A DNA stretch of 64,000 nucleotides from Chryseobacterium sp. MYb7 (GTDB taxonomy: Bacteria > Bacteroidota > Bacteroidia > Flavobacteriales > Weeksellaceae), in NCBI RefSeq assembly GCF_002979455.1, contig NZ_PCOU01000007.1, forward strand, positions 62,001 through 126,000, read 5' to 3'. The notes beneath the pieces were generated by a model that saw only the letters and a list, made by a program, of their open reading frames with translations, had not been told where the DNA came from and made no database searches. Positions within the stretch are counted from its first letter, which is position 1. Every line of letters begins with the position of its first letter. Of the stretch, positions 18,755 to 27,871 are shown in pieces. Position numbers and translations under genes: made by a program.

Positions 18755-19051
18755 AGAAAACTGTTTTTATGTATAAATATACAAGTACTTAAAACAGAAG
18801 TGCAATGAAAATAATGTTTACTTGTAATGTAAAAAGTCTTTTCAAGGATAAAGTTTTGAGCTATTAAAGTGTTTTTATCATTATTGTAAATAGTGCATAA
18901 GGAATTTTTGGGAAGGTCGCTGGATACAATTATTATCCAAAAACAAATCAAAGCTGGATTCATCTGGCGGTGATGTAGACAGTAGCCATAGCCCCTATAA
19001 GATATTAATACCTTCTTATTTTTTTATTTTTTAATCAAAAATCTAAACCAA

Positions 19052-22000
19052 ATGAAAAACAATTATTTTATTCTTTTATTTCTTTTCTTTTTACAGACTG
19101 CTTTTGCGCAGCAGTATAAGATGCCTGTAGCGTATGTAAATTCTTTACAGCCTGCACAATCCGGACAGGAAGCCGGACAGAGTATTGATAATAATATGAA
19201 TACTCTTTATCATTCTCAGTATAATTTGAGTACAGCACTTCCGGACCAGTTAAATTTCAAATTTTCCAATCGGGTAAAAAGTGTAAACAAGTTAGTATAC
19301 AAGCCTAGGGCAACAGGTCCTAACGGAATCTGGACAAGTGTAAAGATTTCTTATTCTACGCAATCCGCTCCTACCGTTTTTACGACAGCAACCGGAGTTA
19401 TTTCCTGGGCAGCGGATAATACGGCAAAAACAATAGATTTGCCAACAGCAATTGTTCATCCTGATGTGATTAGGATTGATGTTCTAAGTGCTCAAAATAA
19501 TTTTTCAAGTTGTGCTGAGATGGAATTTTATTCTACAGAACAGATGGATCCTGTACAAACAGAATGTACACTGGCAACCAATGAGTTTTCTGCTTATGCA
19601 GATATATCTGTCCTGCCACAGGTAGCAGGGTCTTCGGCCTCAAGTTTCCAACCGGGAGAAAATATAGAAAATTCCTTTGATGGCGATGTAAGCACCCTTT
19701 ATCATTGTGACTGGAATGCAACAGCAGCTACTTTTCCTATTTCTCTGATTTATAAGTTTGATGGGCAGACGGCTATGAATTATTTAAGGTACACACCAAG
19801 ACAGGATGGCGGGCCAAACGGACTTTTTGGAAATGTAAAAATAAGCTATAATACAATTTCTAATCCTGCTTACGTTACTATTTCTACTCAGAATTTCGGA
19901 CAGTCATCCGCCATAAAAACGGTAAACTTTCCTTCCGCAATTACTCCTTTAAATATAAAAATTGAAGTTCTTGATGGTAAAAATAATTTTGCAAGCTGTG
20001 CCGAAATGGAATTTTTTCAGACCAGCTCTAATAGTTTTAATCCTTCAGTGTACTCAACAATTTTTAATGATCCTATTTTCAGTACTTTAAAACCAACTGT
20101 AACCCAGCAGGATATTGATGCCATTTCCTCTCCTTTTATGAAAGGATTAGCTCAGTGTTTATTTAATAATACCTACAATAAAAAATACAGGGTACAGACT
20201 TTTACAGCATATAAAACAATTGAATCAATAAATGCCCAATATAAAATAGGGAATTATAATAGATATGAAAACCCAACAGGAATAGCTTTTCAGCCTAATA
20301 CCACTGCTATTGTTTTTGCAAAAGATATTACGTCCGAAAACAAAGTTTACTTAAAAATAAGAGATTTTGCTACCGAAGGCGCGTCTCCTGAAAAAACATA
20401 TGAACTAAAAAACGGAATAAATATCCTCGCTATTACTAATACAGGATTGGGATATATTTCATATTACACTGATGATGCAAACGCTGTCCCTGTAACTGTA
20501 AATATCACAGCAGGCATTGTAAATGGTATTTATAAAAAAGGTACAACGTCTGCAGAATGGGCAGAAATGCTGACTAATGATGTCTATCCAAAAATTGATA
20601 TAGAAGGGTATTATACAAAACTGATTACCAATAAGTCTGCGGTAAGTAATTTCCATTTCACAACCGCTCAGCCTTTGATCGATAAGTACGATGCAATTGC
20701 CAAGTCTGAAAGAGAAATGATGGGCTTCTTTAAATTCAATAAAAACTTCAAAAACAGACAGCTTGTTTACATGGAATCTACAGGAGGATGGTTCGCAGGA
20801 GGTATGGGAGTTCATTTAGATCTTACTTGGGGATTGTCCAACTCAACCTCAGCACCGGGACTCGATATTTGGGGTGTGGCACATGAATTAGGTCATATCA
20901 ATCAGGTAAGACCAGGATTAAATTGGGTTGGTACAACAGAAATCACTAACAATTTATACTCATCATGGGCCTATTATAATATGTACTCACCTACAGGCAG
21001 CAACAGGTTTACAAGACTGGAAGGTGAAGTTGCCGATAAAACAGCCTTTCCTCAAGTAGCAGGAAACAGATTTGGAGAAATTATTATTCAGACTCAAATT
21101 AACGGGAAGAGTATTATGGATCAGTTCAGAACTGATTATGTGAATCCTGCTGACGCGAATTTCAGAAGCCTTGTTCCGTTTTGGCAATTAGAATTGTATT
21201 ATCAATTGGCAGGTGCTTCAAAAGGTGCTTCAACCCTTGCATTTGATTCAGATATGTCTGATGAAGATACCCCTACGGTTACTCCTACAGTTCCGGGAGT
21301 AGATTATGCACACTGGTTTGCTACAGTAGCTGAGAAAGTAAGAAATACAAACGAAACTCAGCTTACACAGGGACAATTGGTAATGAATTTTGTAAAAAAT
21401 ACCTGTGACGCTGTGCAGGAAGATCTTACAGATTTCTTCACAAGCACTGGTTTTTTAAAGCCAATCAATGGAACAATATCAGATTACACCAATGCTCAAA
21501 TGACCATTACGCAAAGCATGATTGATGATGTGAAAAGCTATGTTCTGGCAAAAGGATATACTAAACCTATATCTCCGGTTATCAATTATATTTCAGCGAA
21601 TAGTGTAAATGCATTCAAGAATATGCAGCCTGTTTCGGGGGTTACAGGTGTGGGTGCACAGATTACAACCAATGCACAAGGACAGTTTTTATTGATAGAT
21701 AATTCTAAATGGAACAATGCTGTTGCTTTTGAAACCTATAATGCAAGTAACCAGCTCATCAGTGTTTCTATTGTAGGAACAGGAGATACTACATTGGCAA
21801 ATACGTATGTAGATTATCCTGCCAATGCACTGAACGTGTATGCTGTAGGATACAATGGACAAAAAATACTGGTTTATCCAGCCTATACGTTAGCAGCTAA
21901 GGATATTAAAACAAATAATAATGAATTTAGTGTTTATCCGAATCCTTTAAAAAATGGCCAAAAATTAGTTATTGATAGTAAAAATTCAAGAGAAAATCTG

Positions 22001-22171
22001 AAAGCAGAATTATACGATATGGCAGGGAAGCTATTTATTTCAGCAAAAGGCTCTTTAAATGAGATCAATAAAGAAATTAATGATAAAATCCAAGGTTTGA
22101 AAACGGGAATCTATCTTATTTCAATACATGATGGAACCAATACCTATCAATCTAAGATTATTAAAGAATAA
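19052..22171 (+). CDS. Secreted M60-like (mucinase-type) metallopeptidase with two F5/8C modules and T9SS sorting domain
   Basis: 1039 residues. Signal peptide ends at AFAQQ. Two F5/8 type C (CBM32-like) modules follow (~26-165 and ~175-330), each with an L-Y-PR--G-NG pattern and CAEMEF near the end. The M60/enhancin-like catalytic domain (~375-790) has the gluzincin motif HELGH (H611, E612, H615) and a likely third ligand E630. The C-terminus (~955-1039, VYPNPLKNG to KIIKE) is a type A T9SS sorting domain, so the protein should be exported and attached to or released from the cell surface. Characterised M60-like enzymes cleave mucin-type O-glycoproteins. Control by operator copy 5 ties it to the glycosidases. 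Its binding modules resemble that of the GH31 enzyme. Confidence 0.92.
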   Translation: MKNNYFILLFLFFLQTAFAQQYKMPVAYVNSLQPAQSGQEAGQSIDNNMNTLYHSQYNLSTALPDQLNFKFSNRVKSVNKLVYKPRATGPNGIWTSVKISYSTQSAPTVFTTATGVISWAADNTAKTIDLPTAIVHPDVIRIDVLSAQNNFSSCAEMEFYSTEQMDPVQTECTLATNEFSAYADISVLPQVAGSSASSFQPGENIENSFDGDVSTLYHCDWNATAATFPISLIYKFDGQTAMNYLRYTPRQDGGPNGLFGNVKISYNTISNPAYVTISTQNFGQSSAIKTVNFPSAITPLNIKIEVLDGKNNFASCAEMEFFQTSSNSFNPSVYSTIFNDPIFSTLKPTVTQQDIDAISSPFMKGLAQCLFNNTYNKKYRVQTFTAYKTIESINAQYKIGNYNRYENPTGIAFQPNTTAIVFAKDITSENKVYLKIRDFATEGASPEKTYELKNGINILAITNTGLGYISYYTDDANAVPVTVNITAGIVNGIYKKGTTSAEWAEMLTNDVYPKIDIEGYYTKLITNKSAVSNFHFTTAQPLIDKYDAIAKSEREMMGFFKFNKNFKNRQLVYMESTGGWFAGGMGVHLDLTWGLSNSTSAPGLDIWGVAHELGHINQVRPGLNWVGTTEITNNLYSSWAYYNMYSPTGSNRFTRLEGEVADKTAFPQVAGNRFGEIIIQTQINGKSIMDQFRTDYVNPADANFRSLVPFWQLELYYQLAGASKGASTLAFDSDMSDEDTPTVTPTVPGVDYAHWFATVAEKVRNTNETQLTQGQLVMNFVKNTCDAVQEDLTDFFTSTGFLKPINGTISDYTNAQMTITQSMIDDVKSYVLAKGYTKPISPVINYISANSVNAFKNMQPVSGVTGVGAQITTNAQGQFLLIDNSKWNNAVAFETYNASNQLISVSIVGTGDTTLANTYVDYPANALNVYAVGYNGQKILVYPAYTLAAKDIKTNNNEFSVYPNPLKNGQKLVIDSKNSRENLKAELYDMAGKLFISAKGSLNEINKEINDKIQGLKTGIYLISIHDGTNTYQSKIIKE

Positions 22172-22235
22172 TAGTTACATAAGTGTGACCAGTCCTGAAA
22201 AAGGCTGATTAATTCAATCATTCAAATATATTTTT

Positions 22236-22272
22236 AATCAGAATAGGAAAATTCCTATTCTGATTTTTTTGT
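22236..22272 (+). terminator. Terminator after the M60 peptidase gene
   Basis: Perfect 14-bp stem AATCAGAATAGGAA/TTCCTATTCTGATT (short loop) followed by a run of T, 65 bp after the stop. Confidence 0.85.
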
Positions 22273-22359
22273 TTATTCTAAGTTTCCCATTATTTTTCAA
22301 TACAATCAGTAAATATAAACTTTGCGTTTATATAATGATATAGATTAAAATAAGTCTAA

Positions 22360-23121
22360 TCACCTGTTCAGCCAGTTCAGGCATTCGGCAATCTGCATTT
22401 TACTGATAAAAACTTCGGCATTCACTTCCGGCTCCGGAGAAAGTCTTAGCTCTACTTTTTGACTGGAATGTTTGATTATCTCAGAAACAGCTTCTTTATT
22501 AATGATAAATTTACGGTTTATTCTAAAGAAAATCTCAGGATTCAGCTTCTGAATGATATCTTTAATGGTATCATCGTAAATATAGGTCTGATGATCTTTT
22601 GTAGTCAGGAAAAGGTATTTCCCTGAGGCAAAAAAATAAGCGGTATTATGCTCGTCTATTGATTTAAGCTTATTCCCTTCTCTTACCATAAAACGTTTCA
22701 TCATCTCATCATCCGGCTGTCTTAATGAGGAAATGGATTTAAGAACCGGTTCAGGATCAAAATTATTTCTTATAGAAATAAATTTCTGTAAAGCTTTATG
22801 TAAATCCTGTTCTTCAAAAGGTTTCAGAAGATAATCAATCGTGAAATGCCTGAAAACTCTCATGGCATATTCGTCAAATGCAGTAATAAAAATGATTGGG
22901 GTAAAAAGTTCTACATGCTCAAAGATTTCAAGGCTCATTCCATCCCCAAGATGGATATCCATAAAAATAAGATCTGCAGAATCTTTTTCAAAAAAATCAA
23001 TTGCCTGTTTTTTGGACCGAAGAATAACCGTCTCTGTAACAGGGACAATGCTCTGTATATCTAAAAGATTTTTCAGATAATTCACAGCCAGCAGCTCATC
23101 TTCTATAATGGCAATTTTCAT
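22360..23121 (-). CDS. LytTR-family response regulator
   Basis: 254 residues from the ATG at 23121 (MKIAIIEDE). A longer frame reaching 23229 would add 36 residues unlike any receiver and would overlap the SusD gene, so the shorter start was chosen. The receiver domain has the acidic pair ED at 7-8, phosphorylatable D55 (FMDIHLGD) and the KPF lysine. The C-terminal half is a LytTR DNA-binding domain (FFRINRKFIINKEAV). It is the last gene of the kinase-protease-SusC-SusD group and is the natural partner of the kinase at 30575-32158. A direct repeat at 30532-30560 has the spacing expected for its binding site. Confidence 0.92.
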   Translation of the reverse strand: MKIAIIEDELLAVNYLKNLLDIQSIVPVTETVILRSKKQAIDFFEKDSADLIFMDIHLGDGMSLEIFEHVELFTPIIFITAFDEYAMRVFRHFTIDYLLKPFEEQDLHKALQKFISIRNNFDPEPVLKSISSLRQPDDEMMKRFMVREGNKLKSIDEHNTAYFFASGKYLFLTTKDHQTYIYDDTIKDIIQKLNPEIFFRINRKFIINKEAVSEIIKHSSQKVELRLSPEPEVNAEVFISKMQIAECLNWLNR

Positions 23122-23200
23122 AACGCTGCAAAAGTACAAAAAAACCGCTAAAACAATTAAGTTCAAGCGGTTTCCTCTGTATTGAATTTGATATGAAGTT

Positions 23201-24529
23201 TTATAAATTAAGGTTATTCTTCTTCGCACTCATTGGATATTCAATGGTATATCGCGGATCATTCTGCTGAAGAATATACTCTTTGCCACTGATTATATGG
23301 CTTATTTTTTTCTGATTTGCTCTTCTTAAGTCGAACCATCTTTGTCCTTCCAAAGCAAATTCTCTGAATCTTTCATCCAGAATAAAGTTCATAAATGCCG
23401 TAGAATCCATTGAAGACACGGCATTTTGTACTGAAGTATATCCGTCCGGAGTATATCTGTTTTTTAATACTTTCAGAAGTGTTTCTTTAGCTTCAGCCAG
23501 TTTATTCAACTTTAACAATGCTTCAGATTTTATAAAATACTGTTCTGCTGTTCTGAAAGACACTTTAAATTCTAAACTTCCTCCTTTGGTGACTTTATAC
23601 TTACTACCATTTTTTCCAAAATACATGCCAAACCTTTTATCTGTAGTAGAATTATATGAAGAAATAAGTTCCGGAGATGCAAAACATAAGTTTTTTATAG
23701 AGTTATCCCATGTATTATCCAAGGCCATAATAGATTCCGGAGAAGCATAATGATTAGGTACTGTGTTTGCGGTATTCAAATTGCTCAAATCACTTTTCAC
23801 TGCCAATACCTGATCTGCAAAGTTTAAAGCTTTGTTCCAGTCTCCTTCGTATAGAGCTGTTCTTGCTTCAAATGCCAACAATGCTGTTTTGGAGAATCTA
23901 TAATTAACTCCCAATGCCTGTTTCTGCTCCACCATCAAGTCCTCTGCTTTTTTAAGATCTGAATGAACCTGATTGTATACTTCCTGCACTGATGATGGCT
24001 TCAATACCTCTTCAAGATCAATTTCCAGGTTGATGGGAACTCCTCTGTCTGTAGAAGCTGTAGCACTGTTGTATGGCTTTCCATATAAATTCACCAAATC
24101 AAAATACAGGTAAGCACGCAATGCATAAGCTTCTGCCAAAATCTGATTCTTCTCTTGAGAATCCTGCATGGTTTTACTTCCTTCATTGATGATCTGATTC
24201 AGATAGAAGTTTACGTTATAAAAGCTTAACCAAGGAAGCTCCACAGAGTTAGAGTCATAGTTCGAATCTTTCCACATTGCCATTTCACGATTAGAAATAA
24301 AATCTACTCCATTATCATCAATACTTGTCTCATCGGTACGAAGTGCTACCATAGATTTGTGAACCGGATATTTTGAATACGCTGATGTAAGTACTTTTCG
24401 GTAATCTTCAGCTGTAACAGGAATGATTTTTCCTTCAGGTTGAATATCTAAAAATCTGTCACATCCGATATTGATAAGACTGATTGCTGTAAGCGCTATG
24501 ATTGTTGTAATTTTTCTCATTTTTCTCAA
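23201..24529 (-). CDS. SusD/RagB-family outer-membrane lipoprotein
   Basis: 442 residues with a lipobox ending in INIGC (C23) and the SusD C-terminal block EFALEGQRWFDLRR. Shorter than the other SusD proteins here. It starts 3 bp after the SusC stop, so the two are translationally close and should form one outer-membrane uptake complex. The metalloprotease encoded two genes upstream suggests peptide or glycopeptide cargo, as in RagAB-type systems; this is an inference. Confidence 0.93.
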   Translation of the reverse strand: MRKMRKITTIIALTAISLINIGCDRFLDIQPEGKIIPVTAEDYRKVLTSAYSKYPVHKSMVALRTDETSIDDNGVDFISNREMAMWKDSNYDSNSVELPWLSFYNVNFYLNQIINEGSKTMQDSQEKNQILAEAYALRAYLYFDLVNLYGKPYNSATASTDRGVPINLEIDLEEVLKPSSVQEVYNQVHSDLKKAEDLMVEQKQALGVNYRFSKTALLAFEARTALYEGDWNKALNFADQVLAVKSDLSNLNTANTVPNHYASPESIMALDNTWDNSIKNLCFASPELISSYNSTTDKRFGMYFGKNGSKYKVTKGGSLEFKVSFRTAEQYFIKSEALLKLNKLAEAKETLLKVLKNRYTPDGYTSVQNAVSSMDSTAFMNFILDERFREFALEGQRWFDLRRANQKKISHIISGKEYILQQNDPRYTIEYPMSAKKNNLNL

Positions 24530-24532
24530 GTT

Positions 24533-27500
24533 TTAAAAAGAAACATTAAATCCTACAGTCACCGACTTGGTGATAGGCTGTGCATAAATATTACCATACG
24601 TTTCCGGATCGAAATATCCGTTATATCCGTTACTGAATACAAAAAGGTTACGTCCTTCAATACTCAGTCTCAAGCTGCTGATTCCCATAGGATTTGTAAA
24701 TTCTTTAGGAAGTGTATAGCCTAAACGGATGCTGCTGATTCTGATATAGCTGATCTCTTTTGCCCATACATCAAGCAGATTGTACGCGCTTGAGCGATTG
24801 CTGGCAAACCATTTATTCGCCATCCATCCGTCCGGATTAGCATCCATTTCAGGACTTGTAATACCTGGAAGCGAACCTCCTGCTTCATAGATATCTCTTG
24901 TATAGTTTCTTCCTCTATCCAGATCCATACCTCGGTAAGAAGGTGTTCTCATTACCGTCTGCTTCAGATTGAATGTTGCAGAGATAGTAAGGTCAAAATC
25001 GCTTATCTTAAATGTGTTAATAATACCTCCTGTAAACTTCGGATCTCTATCTCCAACGTACGTAAATAGACTTCTCAGCTCAGCGTTTGAAAGTTTTGTA
25101 TTCACAAGCTGTCCCGGAAGGAAATCTGCATACACATCATATAATTTAAAGAATTCTGCTGCAGAAATCTTTTGATCCCCTTTCCAGAACAATGGGTTTC
25201 CTTGTTCATCCATTCCTGCAGTTTTCAAAGCAAAAACTGCATTTACAGGCAGACCTTCTCTTGAAGGAAGGAAAGCATTGTCGCGGGGCTGCTCACTCAA
25301 TACTCTACTCTTGTTGTGTGCAAAGTTGATCGTGGTAGTCCATTTGAAATTATCATGATTGATGTTTCTGGTAGATATTGCCAATTCAAAACCTTTATTG
25401 GTCAAACTTCCCCAGTTCATCATCGTGTATTCAAACCCTGTTTCAAGAGGAGTTTCTCTCATACTGATCATATCTGTTCCTTTTCTGCTGTACACATCAG
25501 CCATAAGACTCACACGATTATTGAACAAGCCTAAATCAAGTCCAACGTTGGTGTTGGTCGTTTTTTCCCATCTCAATTTATCGTTAGGAGGGCTGATAAC
25601 ATTGATGACTCCTTCTTTTACTCCCGGAAGAATAGTTGCATCATTGTATTCACCGATAAAGAATGGCGAAGTATTTCTGTCGATATTTCCCTGAAGACCG
25701 TAAGAAGCTCTTAGCCTAAGGTTAGATACTGCAGAAATATTTTTCATAAAGTCTTCCTTCGTCACCAGCCATGATCCTGAAACTGCCCATATTGGAAGGT
25801 ATTTATATTTTTTATTCACCCCGAAAAGGTTGGTTCCATCATATCTTACACTTCCGAAGAAAGTATATTTCTGATCGTAGGTGTAAGACGCTGTCGCAAA
25901 CATAGAAGCATAAGCATTTTCTATAGGAGCTGCTTCACGGTATGTTTCATATCTTTTATCAGCTGCAAAACCTGAATTCGGGAAAACAATGGCCGTAGCT
26001 CTTCTTGTTTTTGGATCATACCCAAAAGCTCTTGTAATGGTCGTATTATCTTCTGTTTTACGAATTTCCGTTCCTGCCATCAAATCAATTTCATGTTTTG
26101 AATTGATCTTCGTGCTGTACGCCGCCTGCAATTTCCAGTTGTACTGGAAGAAATCATTATCCCAGTTTTGTTTTACGGCACCAGCTGGTAGAAAGTAATT
26201 GTATTTTCCGTCTTTGTAATAACGGGTATTTTCTCTTATTTTTCTGGTGAAGTAGGTATTCTCTGCAGCAAATTTCTCTGTTTTATTTGTATCATACTGA
26301 ATACCTAACTGAGAAGTAAATCTTAAACTTTTTGAAGCTTTATATTCTAAATCTAAAATCGCTTTCAAAGAGTTATTTTTCAGTGAATAGTTTGTATTTT
26401 CTCTTTCCTCAAGAAAATTGAAAGGAATATAACGATCCTCATAACCATCCATATCTTTATCATAGTTATAACTTCCGTCTGCATTGAAAGGTTTCAGATA
26501 AGGATTGGCGTTTCTTGAATAATTAACAGGGTTGATAGAAGCATCAGCATCCGTTACAAAAGATGTACGTTCACTTTGCGTTCCGAAAATAGAGATTCCT
26601 GCATTTAACTTATCGCTTAATTTATAATTGTTTTTTAAAGTCAGGTTATAACGTTTAAAACCTGTACCGACAGTTGTTCCTTCTTCATCATAGTATCCCA
26701 GGGAGAAATAATAATCTGCACGATCACTTCCTCCGGAAACACTTAACCCGTATTGTTTGTTGATGGCATTTCTGTACAAAAGTTTACCCCAGTCTGTATC
26801 GTTGTTTCTTAAACCGTTGATCTGCTGGCGAGTCAATGAATTCAATGCATCAAAACCTCCATTTCTGAAAGCATCAAGCTGGCTGTTCTGAGTCAGAATT
26901 CTCATCACTTCTCCTTTATCTGCGCGGTAAGTAAGATCTGCACGCTTTGCAAGCATCAGCTCCAGGTCTACTTTTTCAGAAGCATTTAAAAGGTTCAGTT
27001 TTCCAAAATCAGGACGTGATGTCACGAAAGTATCTGCTGAGAAGTTCAGTTTCAGACTTCCTTTCTTTCCTTTTTTTGTGGTAATGGAAATTACTCCGTT
27101 GGCTGCTCTTGCTCCATAAATAGCGGTTGCAGCTGCATCTTTAAGGATGGTGATATCTTCAATATCGTTAGGGTTCAATCCTGCAATAGAGAAGTTCTGA
27201 AGCTGGTCAATATTGTCTTTATCCGTAAAGTTCGGAACATCATTTCCTTCTAACGGAAGACCGTCAATTACCCATAGCGGATCCTGAGGACCGGAAAGAG
27301 AGGCTGTACCTCTGATTCTGATCTTCGCAGGACTACCAGGAGCACCGGTTTCGGGAGTTACTGCCACACCAGCAATCTGCCCTGCCAGCATTTGGTCTAT
27401 ACTGGCAACACCAGCCTGGCTGATGTTGTCCATTTTTACTGTAGAAACCGCTGAAGTCTGCTTACGCTTTTCAATTTTCTGGTAACCGGTGATGATTACT

Positions 27501-27865
27501 TCCTGGATTTTATTTTTATCTGTTACCTCCGAAGTCAGTCTGATAGTATAGTTGGTCTGTCCTTCATTAAGCTGAATCACTCTGGATTCATATCCTGGGT
27601 AACTTACCAATACCGTTTTTGTATCGGCAGGAATTTCTAGTATAAATTTTCCGTCCTTATCGGTAACTGTACCTACTGATACACTTTCGATAATTCCTTC
27701 TAATTCTGTTTTTGTAGAGACCGATTGTGTCTCAATTTTTATAGATGCACCGGTAATGATATGAGAAGTATTTCCATCTTCTATTTTCCCAGTGATGGTT
27801 TTCTTTTGCTGAGCCATTGCGATGTTAGCAGCTAAAAGAGGTAAAAGTATTAGAGTTTTTTTCAT
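24533..27865 (-). CDS. SusC/RagA-family TonB-linked outer-membrane transporter
   Basis: 1110 residues. Signal peptide (NIAMAQQ), then a carboxypeptidase-regulatory-like domain (~20-115, TGKIEDG to NYTIRLTS), a TonB-box-like QEVIITGYQK, the plug (LWVIDGLPLEG, LKDAAATAIYGARAANG) and a barrel ending in VGFNVSF. The start lies 6 bp after the metalloprotease stop and SusD follows after 3 bp, so these are one operon. It should import the product made by the upstream protease with its SusD lid. Confidence 0.94.
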   Translation of the reverse strand: MKKTLILLPLLAANIAMAQQKKTITGKIEDGNTSHIITGASIKIETQSVSTKTELEGIIESVSVGTVTDKDGKFILEIPADTKTVLVSYPGYESRVIQLNEGQTNYTIRLTSEVTDKNKIQEVIITGYQKIEKRKQTSAVSTVKMDNISQAGVASIDQMLAGQIAGVAVTPETGAPGSPAKIRIRGTASLSGPQDPLWVIDGLPLEGNDVPNFTDKDNIDQLQNFSIAGLNPNDIEDITILKDAAATAIYGARAANGVISITTKKGKKGSLKLNFSADTFVTSRPDFGKLNLLNASEKVDLELMLAKRADLTYRADKGEVMRILTQNSQLDAFRNGGFDALNSLTRQQINGLRNNDTDWGKLLYRNAINKQYGLSVSGGSDRADYYFSLGYYDEEGTTVGTGFKRYNLTLKNNYKLSDKLNAGISIFGTQSERTSFVTDADASINPVNYSRNANPYLKPFNADGSYNYDKDMDGYEDRYIPFNFLEERENTNYSLKNNSLKAILDLEYKASKSLRFTSQLGIQYDTNKTEKFAAENTYFTRKIRENTRYYKDGKYNYFLPAGAVKQNWDNDFFQYNWKLQAAYSTKINSKHEIDLMAGTEIRKTEDNTTITRAFGYDPKTRRATAIVFPNSGFAADKRYETYREAAPIENAYASMFATASYTYDQKYTFFGSVRYDGTNLFGVNKKYKYLPIWAVSGSWLVTKEDFMKNISAVSNLRLRASYGLQGNIDRNTSPFFIGEYNDATILPGVKEGVINVISPPNDKLRWEKTTNTNVGLDLGLFNNRVSLMADVYSRKGTDMISMRETPLETGFEYTMMNWGSLTNKGFELAISTRNINHDNFKWTTTINFAHNKSRVLSEQPRDNAFLPSREGLPVNAVFALKTAGMDEQGNPLFWKGDQKISAAEFFKLYDVYADFLPGQLVNTKLSNAELRSLFTYVGDRDPKFTGGIINTFKISDFDLTISATFNLKQTVMRTPSYRGMDLDRGRNYTRDIYEAGGSLPGITSPEMDANPDGWMANKWFASNRSSAYNLLDVWAKEISYIRISSIRLGYTLPKEFTNPMGISSLRLSIEGRNLFVFSNGYNGYFDPETYGNIYAQPITKSVTVGFNVSF

Positions 27866-27871
27866 TGCCGT

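Larger units (their letters stand above)
18325..18790. repeat. Inverted duplication carrying two operator/promoter modules
   Basis: The arm at about 18325-18430 matches the reverse complement of about 18685-18790. Shared words include AATTAAAGTAATT, CCTGTTTTTGAATATTCAC, CCAGTTGAC, AATTTTG and CAAGTACTT. Similarity covers the operator, the -7 box and some 35 nt of leader. The arms point away from each other toward the nucleotidyltransferase and the M60 gene. The 254-bp centre (18431-18684) has no gene that I recognise. Confidence 0.75.

Noticed and set aside
18739..18963. Minus-strand open frame of 74 codons upstream of the M60 gene
   Set aside because: Lies across the leader and -7 box of operator module 5; composition and lack of similarity point to chance.
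23122..23229. N-terminal extension of the LytTR regulator gene
   Set aside because: It overlaps the SusD gene, has no receiver-domain similarity, and the ATG at 23121 begins exactly at the conserved IIEDE motif.
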